From positions 16,878,133-16,942,132 of the forward strand of contig OY743187.1 in the NCBI GenBank assembly GCA_963555705.1: a stretch of 64,000 bases of DNA, given 5' to 3'. A model generated the notes under the pieces. That model saw only the letters and a list, made by a program, of their open reading frames with translations. It did no database searches and was not told the DNA's origin. The DNA comes from Ligustrum vulgare (Eukaryota; Streptophyta; Magnoliopsida; Lamiales; Oleaceae). Numbering within the stretch: position 1 is the stretch's first letter; every line of letters begins with the position of its first letter. This document shows, one piece after another, positions 22,673 to 34,860 of the stretch. Made by a program: the position numbers and the translations under genes.

Positions 22673-23723
22673 CTAAATCAGGACAAGTAAATCCAAAATT
22701 CCATACACAAAAATTATTGATATAATCATAGATTTTTGGTGTATTGTTAAGATGATATTGGACCAATAATATTATGTTAAACGACATATGGGACCAGTCC
22801 AAGCAATGTTGATATGGATGTGAGTCAGCATTTAAAAATTTGTTTGTGGATGTTAATTGCTCAATCCCCCCACGAACCCGTCAACGGTATTAGGAAACCA
22901 AGAGAATTTTACCACAACCCAAAGTTTACCATCCCTGGTAAGATTCAACTAGAAGCTTGACCACTCTCGTTCTAATCGGGTCGGTAAAACTGACCATTCT
23001 CTCAGGAGAAATTAAGATATTGACCGCTGGTTTCTATGACCTGAAATGACAAATTAAGATTTTGCTTGTGATGTGTGAGCGAAGACTTTAATAAAATAAG
23101 GTTGATCGTCAATTTTAAGCGCTCTTATCATTCCTATACTGGGAATTGGAGGGAGATGTAAATCACGAGATATGATTCAGTGGAATAGGTTGAGAGCTTG
23201 TTGTTTAATTGTTTTTGTAAGGAACTTCATCCAAGCCAAGTGTGTGTTTGGTATTATTTAAAAATAATTTTTTAAAATAACTAGTGATTTTTAGGAGAAT
23301 GAATAGTTGAAATTTAGTTGAAAAAGACAAATATTGTGGGCTTGACTTTTAATTCTGTTGTTGAAATTGAATACTTTAAAAAAATAAAATAAAAATTAAA
23401 AAGTATCAAACAAAGGCCAAATGCAGGATTCAAATTCTAACCCTATAACTGTCAAGTCACCTGAGATTCCTCACTCTCCCTTTTCAATCATTGAGCTATT
23501 CCCCGGGACGTAACCGCAGAGTTTAATGATTGTGAGAAAGGTTAATGAAAAATAAATAGGACCATGCTACACACAAAAAATGAATGACAAAATGGATGAT
23601 ACACTCCTCACATGGAGGTGGCCCACATGGAGGTGGGTCCCTTTTCATTTGACGGGTGTGCCATCTAATTTGTAATCCATTTGTGTGTGAGGAATTATCC
23701 AAATAAATAAGGGGATGCTTGTG
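22673..23723. other. upstream intergenic region of the GH36 gene
   Basis: No gene recognised. 23232-23420 is an AT-rich MITE-like stretch with GTGTTTGGTATT on the left and AGTATCAAACAAAGGCC on the right. 23563-23700 has loosely inverted ACACACAAA words and a direct repeat of ACATGGAGGTGG. Confidence 0.45.
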
Positions 23724-23731
23724 GAAAGGTC

Positions 23732-24505
23732 TAGGAGTGAACGTGGTTCGATATGATTCTGATTCTAGAAGAACCAAACCAAATCATAAATCGATGATTT
23801 TTACTAATTGAACCAATTGGTATTTTTAAAGATATGGAACCAAACCGCTCGATTCTGATTTGGTTCTGGGACCATTACTTGAATTTTTAAATAATAAATA
23901 CAAATTAAAACCTGTTTATATTCGCTTCTTCATTAGAATCCATCTATATTATTACTATATAGAAAATGAAATTTTTAGTTAATAAAACAAAAATTTAGAA
24001 AAATTAACATGTTATTCTAAGTCGAAGAAGAAGAAACTCGCCTAAAGGAAGATCGTCGACCAGTTGGAACTTAGAGAATCGAACATAAAGGTCGTTTAGA
24101 CTTATAGTTACAGGTTACGATGAAGTTCTGAGTCTCATTCTACCGTGGTGCCGTGTGAGTTAGGGATGAAATTTGCAATTTGAGTTTGTGTTAACTCTTA
24201 AGAATTGGCGAATTGACCCGAGGTTTATATATACATAAATTTTAAAAAATAAACATCAATATTGTCGATGGTAATTAAGGAATGCAACGATTGCTGTGTT
24301 ATAAGAATGCAAGTAAAACAGTGCGAATGCGTGTCTATAATTGAAAAGAAGAAAAATGAATTAGAATTAGAATTTAGATTTATGATTTAAAATATTTGTC
24401 TAATAGGAAATGAGATAAAATGTATGATAAATAACATTTTTGTACAATTCACATTTATAATTTTAGATTTGAAATTTTTGGTAAGATAAATATCCACTAA
24501 TTTGT

Positions 24506-24552
<47 letters not shown>

Positions 24553-24732
24553 TGAGTTTGGTTCTGATTCTGGTTCTGAAAAGAGAATCGGAACCAGAAC
24601 CGAAACCAAATGGTTCTTGATTCTAAGAACCAAATCATTATTTTTTTATGTGAAATCGAACCAATTCGTTTGATTTGGTTTGATTCTGATTTGATCTGAT
24701 CTGATCTAATTCGATTATTTTGTCCATCCCTA
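23732..24732. mobile_element. hAT-like non-autonomous element with GGTTC/GAACC subterminal repeats
   Basis: Ends TAGGAGTGAAC and GTCCATCCCTA are imperfect inverted repeats. Flanks GAAAGGTC (23724-23731) and AAAGGGTC (24733-24740) match at 6 of 8. Both ends are crowded with GGTTC, GAACC and GATTCTGATT words. A TA microsatellite lies at 24509-24549. Frames through it are repeat artefacts. Confidence 0.6.
24509..24549. repeat. TA dinucleotide microsatellite
   Basis: About 20 uninterrupted AT units inside the hAT-like element. Confidence 0.95.
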
Positions 24733-24740
24733 AAAGGGTC

Positions 24741-25959
24741 CCGCTCACTTTTTGCGGAGTCCTCTGTTTTTCGGCTAAAAAGATTGGTTATGCAAAAACT
24801 TTTCACTTGTGATCCAGAAAGGATAAAGTAAATTGTTGCCTTTGTTTGTTAAAAATTTCTTGTTTAAAACTATATATTTTTATATTTTATAGATAAAATA
24901 TTTGGTTAAAAAATAAAATATATATATATATGTTATTAAAAAATAATTTGAAAAATTGTGTAGGAAAAACATATTTACCAGACGGTAGCTTAAATACTTA
25001 AAAAGATCACATTTTTGTTGATGACCTGCAAGAAAATAGTACAATCGATTGGCAGATAGTCACGTGCCTAAAATTATTTTGTCCTCACATAATAATGTTA
25101 CCCCTCGTGGCATGACTCCAACGTGCTATATATGTGGAAGATTTTAATAGATGCTAGCTTGAAGGAATTAGGACACAAATTAAAGGATTTTTGTGAAAAA
25201 ATAAAAAATAAAACTAGGACATAAACTAAAGGTTTTTTTTTTTTAATAATTTTTTTTATCATCAACTCTTTATTAATTTTTACATATTGTCTTTAGAGAT
25301 GATTTTCTATCAAAATATTTGTTACGATAGCGAAAAATACTTATTTATTTCTCATACTTTTAAATAATCAAAATAAATAACTAATACAAAAGTTAAATAA
25401 AACATCTGCATATATTTTCAATGCAAATTAGCAGAATATTTGAATAAAATCGTGATTTGAAACAAAATATATTTATTAATTGAATGTTATGAATAATAAA
25501 GCGATTAAAAAAAGTTGAGGACATAAAAAGCAAAAATAATCAAACACCGATAATCTTTTTTGCATTTAAATTGTAGTGTGGATATAAAAAAGTATTGTGC
25601 GAAAATAATTACCCTTATACATATAGCGGGTCTTTCTTGTTAAGGTGGGCACGAGTAGTTTGATCCTAATTTCTTGAGAACTAGATCGATCGATTTCCAC
25701 GGGAATTATTAAAATGGTATGGGAAAAAAGAATCTGGACAGCATCAGGATCGATCAATTCTGGTCCGATTTGCTCATGCTCAAAAATAAATTTTGAATGA
25801 TTAGGGGTGTGGTAAAGGAGAAGAGAAAGATGAGAAAACATTTTTTGTTGTTGATATTCAATTCTACCTCAGCAATTTGTATACCTACTAAGGTAGGTGA
25901 GATTTGATTTGAGTATTATTTATATATATTTAAATTTTTTAATTATAATCAAAACTAAA
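24741..25959. other. intergenic, no gene recognised
   Basis: Very AT-rich. A stretch near 24870-24990 shares AAAATATTTGGTTAAAAA-type words with other repeat copies in the window. No coding potential seen. Confidence 0.45.
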
Positions 25960-26412
25960 TTGTGTTTGATTGGAAAGATGAAAAATGAGGGATAAGAAAA
26001 TAATTTTCAAGGAATTGATTTTTTGAAAATTATTTTCTTGAAAAATGTCCGTTGGAAGTATTTGATTGAATTAATTTTCAAGATGAAAAAAAGTGAAATT
26101 TTTTTCTAGTTTTATTGTTTGATTAACATTATTTTCTATAACAAATTAAATAAAACTTAGTTATTTTAATCAAATTTTTTTACTTATTTGTACTTAATAA
26201 TAGTAATGTTAATTTTTGAAAAAAAATAAATTAAATAATAAAAATAAAATGATCAAACGTGACGAAAATATTTTTCCGCATAAGGTGGAAATTATTTTCT
26301 CACCAAATAAGTAAGAAAATATTTTCAAGACAAATGAATCACGATGTACTTCATTAATTATACCATAAAAAATATTTTCCTAGCCAAATTTACCAATCAA
26401 TACCAACCAAAT
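25960..26412. mobile_element. Tourist-like MITE, degraded copy
   Basis: Shares GTGTTTGATTGG, TTATTGTTTGATTAACATTATTTT-like and ATTTGTACTTAATAATAGTAATG-like blocks with the better copies at 26969-27493 and 62507-63047. The ends are worn and no TTA duplication is visible, so limits are approximate. Confidence 0.55.
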
Positions 26413-26968
26413 AGAGAAGATGAAGAATATTTTATTTGAACAATACATTTTCAAGGCAAATTTGGCCAGCGGAAGAGTTCAAATAATTTTATCCACTTCC
26501 CCCATGGCTGTCCTGTCAGACTTGACATTTACCAAAAGAACAAAAGAACATTTTTCTTGTCTTACTGTCACGCGTGGTTTTTCAGGCCGGTTTATGTCTA
26601 GTTGTAGTTTAAAATTATATATATATATTTTTTATATGTATTTTATTTGTCATCCGAAATCATATTATACCCAAATAATCCAAACCGATAAATCCCAGAT
26701 TGAGCTTTGAGATTTTACGTTAAATTAAATTACAGATTAATTTGATGACAGGAAGATGTTGATGTAGGAACTAAAAGGGTTTATACCCATTTTGGAGGCC
26801 ATCTGTGAAGGAATTTTTAGTTGGTTCCATGTCTAATTAACATATTAATTAATTAGGTGGTAACTCATCTTCCTGATGAGGAGATTACAACAGTATGCTA
26901 AGTTGGTTATGTGGGCATTTTTGTAAATTGGAATAAGTCTCCAAAGTGCAAATATTAAAAAACTTTTA

Positions 26969-27493
26969 GGGTCCGTTTGATAGAGAGGGTGAAATTTGGG
27001 TGGAAAGAAAATGAATTCCAGGGAATTGAATTCTAGGTAATTGAATTACTGGGAATTAGAAGTTTAATGTGTTTGATTGGTTTAATTTTCTACGTGGAAA
27101 AAGTAGGGAATTTTCCAACTTTTGTTGTTTGATTGACATTATTTTCATGGAAAATAAAGTAATTTTTTGCTATTTTAATCAAAAATTTTTTTTTTTACTT
27201 TTTAAATATATTTGTACTTGATGATGATAATGTTATTTTTTTGAAAGAAAATAAGTCAATTAACAACAACAAAATTGATTAAACGTGTCCAAAATCATTT
27301 TCCATCTATCATGGAAAACATTTTTCTACCAAAACCCAAAGAAAATCTTTTCCACCAAATCAAGGAAAATGGAAGAAAAAGTGGGGTCCGCGGAAAAAGT
27401 TTTACATGAAAAATTTTGTCAAACAAACAAACCAAAAGTGGGAATTGGAAAACATATTTTTTCATGGAAAATTTTGTGTAATCAAACGGACCC
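26969..27493. mobile_element. Tourist/Harbinger MITE
   Basis: A 525-bp element with perfect 13-bp inverted ends GGGTCCGTTTGAT and ATCAAACGGACCC, and TTA duplications at 26966-26968 and 27494-27496. These are the hallmarks of Tourist-type MITEs mobilised by PIF/Harbinger transposases. Confidence 0.9.
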
Positions 27494-27496
27494 TTA

Positions 27497-28762
27497 ATAA
27501 ATTAAGCGTCAATCTTTATGAGTCGGGGTGATTCGACATTGAAAAAAAAGCTAGAAATGGACTTTCTTATAAAGTGGTTCACTTTTCTAGGATGTAATTG
27601 TACATCTTCTCTAGTTACCCCCGAGTTAGACTTGACTAGCAAAATGAGAGCTATGAGAGTGGTGCTTTATGTTGGTCACGTCTGTGAGTTGAACCGTGAA
27701 CATCTCAAAGAGCCGCTTTAGAGGTACGTAAAACGTATGCATCATTGTGAGTAGTTTAGAATCATTCTAAAAGTTTTGAAAATAGAACTGTCTTGCGTGG
27801 TAATGACTTGGCAGTGCATATCTATGGGTGACAAGGGGAAGGTTGTGTGCTCGTGACGTCTACATGGCAAGTGACAGGGTCTTTGACGGGATACAATCTT
27901 GGAAGAAGTGTTGTATTTTAGGATACGTGTTGCACGTAAGGAATTTGTCCTAAAGTAGGAAATTTGTAGCTGAAAAGTTTGAATGACGGTGTATAATTAA
28001 GAAAAAAGTATTAACCATGCTTTATTGACCTTATGTATAGTATATGTGGACGCTACATCATTTACCCACCAACCACGTGTCAGATGAGTATTGGTTGGAA
28101 GTGAGTTGGGGTACACCCACTTACAAGAGGTGGATGGTATTTGAGGTTAAGAAACTAAAACTCATCCACTGCGGGGTGGGTGGGTAAATTATAATGTGCT
28201 AATTGTGGGCATTATATAATCTCTGATATTTATAAAGTACAAATGAATTTGATATAGTATTATTATAAAAAAGCAACCGAATATGCAGAAAAGTTCTTGT
28301 GTTATCTAAGCTTAGTTTATCACTTTGAGGTGTAAACTTTTTCTCTAACGTATCTATCCAAACCTCCCAAAGACGTTGGATCTATGGGCAGAGATTGAAA
28401 AGGACTTCATTGGCAGAGCTAGCAATAACTCTATATTCAGCTTAAGTAGAAGAGTGTGTTACCAATGATCATCTTTTCCTTCCTACCTCTCCATAACTCT
28501 ATAACTCGATCTATAACTTATTATATTTACTAGTGCAAGCAATAAACTAATCATCTTTTGCTTCCTACCTCTCCATGCAATCATATCGTGAATAGTGATC
28601 AAGGAAGATAACATGAGCACTAGTAAATGATTTGTCATTATAATTTTCGGCCCAATCAGCATTAGGGAAGGTATGAAGAACTAATGGAGATTTACTATGC
28701 AGAAAGAGACCATAATATAACGTCCTACAGAGTTGATGAAGTAGATCTTTGATCAAAAATTC
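27497..28762. other. intergenic, no gene recognised
   Basis: No supported gene. Around 28040-28200 the words ATTTACCCACC and GGGTGGGTAAAT are in inverted orientation about 130 bp apart, a possible small MITE without resolved ends. Confidence 0.4.
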
Positions 28763-28883
28763 AACTTGAACAACTATTTTGAACAAACATTTAAACAATC
28801 CTCTCACATGAAATGTGGGGTCCACACACACCCCCATGTAAGAAGGTTATCCAAATGTTTGTTCAAAATGATTGTTCAAATAG
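28763..28883. mobile_element. small MITE-like inverted repeat
   Basis: Left arm words TTTTGAACAAACATTT (about 28778-28793) are mirrored by AAATGTTTGTTCAAAA (about 28853-28868), with further matching flanks. Target duplication not resolved. The right arm is included in the tandem duplication that follows. Confidence 0.5.
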
Positions 28884-29157
28884 TAATGTAAGATTGCTTG
28901 CCATTGTTGAGTAGTGAGACTTTTGACCGTGAAATATTGATTAGACAAATTCCTCTCACATAGTCAAGATTTTCTTCCGGAACCACCCCCCCCCCTCCCC
29001 TCCCCTCCCCCAAATGTTTGTTTAAAATGATTGTTCAAATAGCAATGTAAGATTGCTTGCCATTGTTGAGTAGTGGGATTGTTGACCGTGAAATATTAAT
29101 TAGACAAATTCCTCTCACATAGTCAAGATTTTCTTCGAGAACCCCCCCCCCCCCCTT
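28852..29157. repeat. 159-bp tandem duplication with C-tracts
   Basis: 28852-29010 and 29011-29157 are near-identical, sharing for example ATGTAAGATTGCTTGCCATT and CACATAGTCAAGATTTTCTT. Each copy ends in a poly-C or CCCCT tract, which probably promoted slippage or unequal exchange. Confidence 0.85.
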
Positions 29158-29320
29158 ATAAATTATACCTTTTCGTCTGCTTATTTCTTTCTTCACAAAT
29201 ATTTTAAAATCAAAATAAAAAATAATTCCTTCTTTGATTTCATACAATTTAACGAGGTCTTTAATATGAGTATAATATCAATATATAAAATTATCAGTTC
29301 AATTGAAGCATAAATAATCA
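29131..29320 (-). repeat. dispersed repeat, inverted copy of 34115-34345
   Basis: Read on the minus strand, this shares TTCAATTGAACTGATAATTT, ATATTGATATTAT, GTTAAA and GAAGAAAGAAAT blocks in the same order with 34115-34345, including a G-run after AATTTATAA. Class unknown. Confidence 0.6.
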
Positions 29321-29867
29321 ATTGAAACAGATGCAGTCAATTAATTTGATTGACAAATTTTTGGAGTTTAATTTTGGGATTTGCTCGAATTATTTGTGTG
29401 GTTTTTTGGATCGCATGCGCATTTTAAAGTGTTTAGGAGTTGTTTCCAAAAGAATATTGAAGTTTGATATCATTAGGCCATCTCCAATCAGGAACTCTAA
29501 AATGCAGTCAGCTTTACACTAAAATACAGTTTCTCTCACTCTATCTTCATAACTCATCTCCAACCCAGAATTTCAAATTTCACACCAAATAAACATAATA
29601 TAACTCATATCAAACCCAAAACTTCAAATTTCACACCAAATAAACATAATATTTTTATTTTTCTTTTTTAACATACTTTTTATTATTATTATATTTGAAA
29701 TATTTATTTGATCATTAAAATAAAACGAGAAATACACCAAATATATTTATTTCACTAATTTAATTCTCGGAATTTGAATGTTGTTCCCACAAATGTTCAA
29801 TTAAAGCATTTCGGAGTGCAATGTGAGCCTCCTTATCCTTAATTTGACGATGACGGGCGAGAAACTC

Positions 29868-31103
29868 CTAGAAACGAATATTTTCATCTACAATCATCTC
29901 AACTTGTGGGCTCGGCGCTTCTACCCAATCTCGAATAGGTGTTTCAACATCACGTTCATCCTCTATGATCATATTGTGCATAATGATGCATGCAGTTAAG
30001 ATATCGTGTAAGATGCTTTTCTTCCAAAATCGTGACGGTCCTGCAATAATTTCGAACCTAGATTGTAAAACCCCAAATACCCGTTCAACGTCTTTTCTAC
30101 AGCTTTCTTGTTTCATTGCGAAATATTTTTTCTTTGGTCCACGTGGCTCGTGAATTGTTTGTACGAGAGTGGCCCACTTCGGATATATACCATCAACTAA
30201 ATACTAACCCATATTGTATTCACGTCCCTGTATGACGTAATTAGCGAGGGGAACAATACATTTAGCGAGGTTGGCAAATAGACGGGAGGCCTCTAAAACA
30301 TTGATGTCGTTGTTTGAACCTGACATACCAAAGTATGCGTGCCATATCCAAAGATCATAATCGGCTACGGCCTCTAAGACAATGGTTGGTGATCCACTCC
30401 GTCCTGCGTATTGGCCTTCCCATGCAGTTGGACAATTTTTCCACTTCCAATGCATACAGTCAAGACTACCCAACATTTCGGGAAAACCACGTTGTTGACC
30501 AACGTGAAGAAGCCGTGCAATGTCATTAGTGTTGGGTGAACGTAAATAACGGCTTCCAAATACCTCCACGACTGCACGACAAAACCTTTTCAAACTTTCA
30601 ATAGTTGTTGACTCACCAATCTTGCAATACTCATCAGTTGCATCCGCCACAATGCCATATGCCAGCATCCGAAATACGGCAGTAATCTTTTGGAGAGAGG
30701 ACAACCCTAGCCTACCCAGTCCATCCCTTTTCTGAACAAAGTAACTATCATGCGCCTCCACAGACTGCACTATGCGTAAGAATAAATTTCTTGACATGCG
30801 ATAACGTAGTCGAAACAACTTTTCGTCGTACTGTGGGTTCGGTGCGAAGTAGTCGTTGAACAATCGTTCATGGGCAAACTCTCTATCGCGATTTATGACA
30901 ATGTGTCCAGGAATCGAGCCGCCATGTGTTGGTGGAGTTTGTTGCTGTTCGACAATTTCAGTTAGAAGGATGTTGTTATTCAAATACATGCGAACCACAG
31001 CATCATGACGGGCCTCAAGTGCCTCAAGGTCGTTCATGATCTGTTCGTCTTCGTCATGAACACTGTAGTTTACATTGGAAGATCCGCCAACATTGAAATT
31101 CAT
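29868..31103 (-). pseudogene. PIF/Harbinger transposase (DDE_Tnp_4), one nonsense codon
   Basis: Starts at an ATG (MNFNVGG) and reads in one frame for 411 codons plus a stop, broken only by TAG at 30204-30206 after NMG, where the family expects a tyrosine. The DDE triad is visible: first D in GSLDCMHW, second D in ADYDLWIWH, and E in KDVERVFGVLQSRF downstream of the TAG. Because the stop separates the last catalytic residue, the truncated 299-aa product should be inactive. No frameshift was seen, so inactivation looks recent. The family is also called HARBI1-like nuclease. Confidence 0.9.
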
Positions 31104-31199
31104 TTTTTCGAGACGTAAAATTGATATATGAATTTTGAAGTGTTAGATATGAATGATGAATTGTATATTAGGTACTCAGCTTTTATAATTGCATTTTCA

Positions 31200-31950
31200 T
31201 TGATAAGGTTAATTTGTGTGAACCAATCTCAATGGTAGATCAGATTACGGGAGATATAAGCCGTTAGATGAGAATTTTTTCATCTGATTCATTCAAGATA
31301 ACTTCGTTTTGCGTACTTCAATCCTAGCCGTTGACCAGAATGGATGAAATATGAACCGTTAGAATGGATTCCTTATCTATATCATGCCAGAATAACTTCG
31401 ATTTGTGTAATTTGCTCCCAGCCATTGATAACATCAAAAGAGATCAGAACCGTTAGATTAAATCAAATATCTCTGTCATGTCAGCCTTACTTTAATTTAC
31501 GTATTTTAATCCCAGCCATTGATCAGATTACAAGATATCTAAGCCATTAAATTAAATCAAATATCTCTGTCATGTCGCCTTACTTTGCTTTACGTACTTT
31601 AATCCCAGCCATTGATCAGATTACAAGATATCTGAGCCGTTAAATTAAATCAAATATCTCTGTCATGTTAGCCTTACTTTGCTTTACGTACTTTAATCCC
31701 AACCATTGATCAGATTACAAGATATCTGAGCCGTTAAATTAAATTAAATATCTCTGTCATGTCAGCCTTACTTTGATTTACGTACTTCAATCCCAGCCAT
31801 CGATCAGAAAGTACAAGATCTGAGCCGTTAGATTAGATGAAATAATTTACCATGTCAGGATAACATCGAAGATCACAATTTAATCTCAGCCATAAATCAG
31901 ATTGCAAGAGATCTGAGCAGTTAGATGAGATCGTGTTATCAAATCAATCC
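31200..31950. repeat. 94-bp tandem repeat array (about 8 units)
   Basis: Unit marks CCCAGCCATTGATCAGATTA recur at about 31229, 31323, 31417, 31511, 31604, 31698, 31792 and 31885, spacing 93-94 bp. Central units are nearly identical (GAGCCGTTAAATTAAAT, TATCTCTGTCATGT); outer units diverge. The array lies between the two divergent Harbinger genes, where a shared promoter and transposase-binding sites would be expected. Confidence 0.9.
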
Positions 31951-32040
31951 AAGACATCAATTGCATTATAAATAAACAAGTCTCCAATTCATATTTCCAT
32001 AACAATATCACCGTTTAGCAATTACAAGAAAAAAAAAAAA

Positions 32041-32613
32041 AAGAGTCTCAGCAAGTGGAGTGCCTCATACAATGTTGAAGAAGACATTCATTTGTGTCGT
32101 GTATATTTGGATATTTCTCAAAACCCGATTGTTGGTATTAATCAGTCAAAAGATCGTTTCTGGAGCCGCGTCGAGTTGGAGTATAATAGTTCATTACCAA
32201 CACATATTACTCAGTCCCGACCTTTAAGATCACTGCAATCCCGTTACACATTGATCAATGCATCCATTAGTAAACTACGTGGGTGCATACGTCAAGTGGA
32301 AAATTTAAACCCAAGCGGAGCATCCGAACAAGACATTGTAAGTGCATTTATTACAAAAAGTTCAATTTGTATGTTACAATTAACTTTAATGTAATAAATT
32401 TATCATATCAATTTGCAGATAGATCGAGCTAAAATATTATTATGCCAAGACGAAAAATTCAAGAAATGATTTAAATTCGATCACGTGTGGCCTATCCTTA
32501 AGGATAGTGAAAAATTTGGAAAAGATGTTCAAGTGGAGTTACCTGACTTTCATAGCCAGAAAACATACTCTGGATCGACACACGTGGATTCAAAGTCGCT
32601 GCACAACCACTTC
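32041..32613 (+). pseudogene. Harbinger ORF1, Myb/SANT-like DNA-binding protein
   Basis: Frame from about 32041 (SKWSASYNVEEDIHLC) through DRFWSRVELEYN, RPLRSLQSRY and NPSGASEQDI, then an intron (GT 32339 area to AG near 32419) and a second exon with DHVWPILKDSEKF. These blocks match the trihelix/Myb-like ORF1 of plant PIF elements, often misannotated as glutathione S-transferase T3-like. A TGA near 32467 replaces an expected tryptophan (KK-W-FKFDHVW). No start ATG is visible because an A-run precedes it. Its role in the family is DNA binding and nuclear import of the transposase. Confidence 0.75.
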
Positions 32614-32619
32614 ACCCTC

Positions 32620-33470
32620 ACCCCACTGCAACCACACGGCCTCAATCAATTTCTTAACCATAGTCGCTGCCTCCACCACTGTTATCACCAACACCGCTGC
32701 CACTACACTAAACCGTACCACCTCCATTATTGAACACCACCACCTGCAACACTAAATCCGCCCTCAACTTAACACACAAATCAACCCAAAAGTCAAAGAA
32801 TAAGCCTCCAAATAACTTACCTTCGACTGCTGTTTTCGTATGGACCAGAATATCACCAAAGAGTATCAACCCTAGCTCGAAATCGAGCCTCGGTTCCAGT
32901 CGCAAATCGCCCAAAATCCCTCTCTTTCGCGCACACCCACACCCCACTTCCCTGCCGCCATGTGTTGGCGGCGCCATCGCCGGCCGAACCGCCAGTGGCA
33001 CGAATCGGGGGATGGCCGATCGCCATCTCTTCTCTCTCTCGTGTCCTCTCTCTCTGTTAGCAAAAATGGGAAAGTGGGAGAGTTGAGAGATATAGATACA
33101 TATATTTTGTATATTTTTGAAAATTTACCAATTAAGTCCCTTATGTTTCAAAATGATTTATTTCAGCCCCTTAGCTTTAAAACTTATAATTTCAGTCCTT
33201 AAAATCTTAAATGATTTTAATCAGCCACTCCATTTTTAAAATCTATTATTTCAGCCCTATAGTTTAATATTCATTTTGAGTTTCAACTCAACTTTTGAAA
33301 AGTATTCATTTTAGCCCCTCAACTTTCAAAGTATTCATTTTAGTCCCTCAACTTTCAAATTATTCATTTTAGTCTCTTAACTTTCAAAGTATTCAATTTA
33401 GTCCCCCAAATTTTAAAATAATCATTTCAGTCGCTAAAGTTCAAAGTCATTTAAATCAGTTTCAACTGTA
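32620..33470 (+). repeat. GC-rich segment plus degenerate TTTAGTCCCTCAACTTTCAAA repeats
   Basis: 32620-33080 is unusually C- and CpG-rich with long chance frames on both strands. 33110-33470 repeats ATTCATTTTAGTCCCTCAA-type words about every 30 bp. The same order (GC-rich block then this repeat, read outward from the LTR) occurs in the leader of the minus-strand copia element (43300 down to 42100). I infer an old leader fragment of a related element in + orientation; no LTR was found with it. Confidence 0.4.
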
Positions 33471-33479
33471 TTGCATGTG

Positions 33480-34114
33480 TTATACTGTGGCTTGAAAGGA
33501 GAAATACTCCATTTTTTCTAATTGGAAATATTTCCAATTTCAATTTCGTTAAGCCTCCGAGTAGCTGATTGAGCTCCTTATCTCCGATAAAACTCACCCT
33601 AAGCCTGATATCCTGGACTTGAGGTATTTATAGAATCAGATAATGTAAGTCTAGGATTTAAAATTTTGAGAGGTACAACTCTAAGGGGAGGAGAAAATTT
33701 TGAGTTTGATTGTTTTGAACAACGTATTTGTGAGTACTTGTGACCATTTACTTGTGTACTTTTCTAATGCATTATCTTATATTTTTTTCCCCTACAATTT
33801 TATTTAAGAACTAAGATTGGCTTTCAATGTTGTTACTTTTTATTGATTTTTTCAAGTGTTCCATGTAATTATATTATACTTTGTCAATGTAATATGTTCG
33901 TATATCGCACATGTGTGAAACTAGTTGATGCATGTTTGGTGTTGAAGAAATTGGAAAAAAAAAACTTGAATGTTGGTTAAAAAATTGTTGAAAAAGTGTG
34001 TAAAGTGACGCTTCCCATAAAATATGTGGTTGAAAATGAATTTGAGGCGAAAGTTGAAAAAAAATTCCAAGATCAAACAAGACCTTTAGAAAAAAAAATT
34101 ACGCAAAATTTCTT
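33480..34114. other. intergenic, no gene recognised
   Basis: AT-rich. 33900-34080 has GTTTGGTGTTGAAG and CCAAGATCAAACAAGACC in loosely inverted arrangement, a possible worn MITE. Confidence 0.35.
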
Positions 34115-34345
34115 GTGATTATTTATGCTTCAATTGAACTGATAATTTTTATGTGATAAATATTTATTTTTAAATTGCAAAAATTTATATATTGATATTA
34201 TTCTTATATTGAAAATCTCGTTAAAACGTATATTATGAAATCAAAGAAAAAATTATTGTTATATTGATTTTAAAAGATTTTTGAAGAAAGAAATTAGGAG
34301 ATGGAAAGGTATAATTTATAAACGGGATGGGGGGGGAAGAGGTGG
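34115..34345 (+). repeat. dispersed repeat, inverted copy of 29131-29320
   Basis: Partner of 29131-29320, with the same ordered blocks and a GGGGGGGG run at the right side (about 34329-34336). Confidence 0.6.
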
Positions 34346-34860
34346 TTTCCGGAATATTGGGGCGGGCCGCTGGGGTTATTAAATGCAGTTGAATGGAGGA
34401 GTAATTGACCATTTGGGCTGACCACATCAGCGTCGCTCTTCATAATATATGAGCGTGGCGCATAGTAGATACAGTAGATCATTTCTGTATCTCTATATAT
34501 ATAAATTCAATTGAAATTCTGAAATCTTTTTCCTCCCAGAATCTCAATTGGCATGAATTTAGCCTATGTTTGGAAAACTTGTTTTAAACATTTTTTTTTA
34601 CAACACAATTCCTCAAATTACTTTTAACCATACATCTTTGGAATTTCCGCTCAAACACTCATCTTTAATGAGTTCAATAACCTTATATTAAACTTGCACA
34701 ACTCAATTAGATCTAGCACAAATGTTCTCATTATTAGTAATTCGTAATCAAGAAAGGTGAACTTTTCAGGGACTTGATTGAATTCCTCTCATTTCTTTGG
34801 TTATATAGTTTGATTTGATTCAGGTTTGGGTAGGTGGGGTCCGGCTAGGGCTGCGCCACT

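Larger units (their letters stand above)
29476..32613. mobile_element. PIF/Harbinger element with transposase and Myb-like ORF1 (right end lost)
   Basis: The left end GGCCATCTCCAATC after a TTA (29473-29475) matches common plant PIF-type termini. The element then carries a minus-strand DDE transposase (29868-31103), a 94-bp tandem array (about 31200-31950) and a plus-strand Myb/SANT-like ORF1 (from about 32041 to 32613). Two divergent genes are the known coding set of autonomous Harbinger elements. No matching right terminus was found; the sequence changes character after about 32613, so the right end is probably deleted. Both genes have single nonsense codons. Confidence 0.75.

Noticed and set aside
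31200..31950. CRISPR-like appearance of regular repeats
   Set aside because: Units are contiguous 94-mers without unique spacers, in a eukaryotic transposon.
32708..33086. Proline/serine- and glycine-rich frames on both strands
   Set aside because: Overlapping frames on both strands in a C-rich stretch, no conserved domain or splice signals; more likely retroelement leader.
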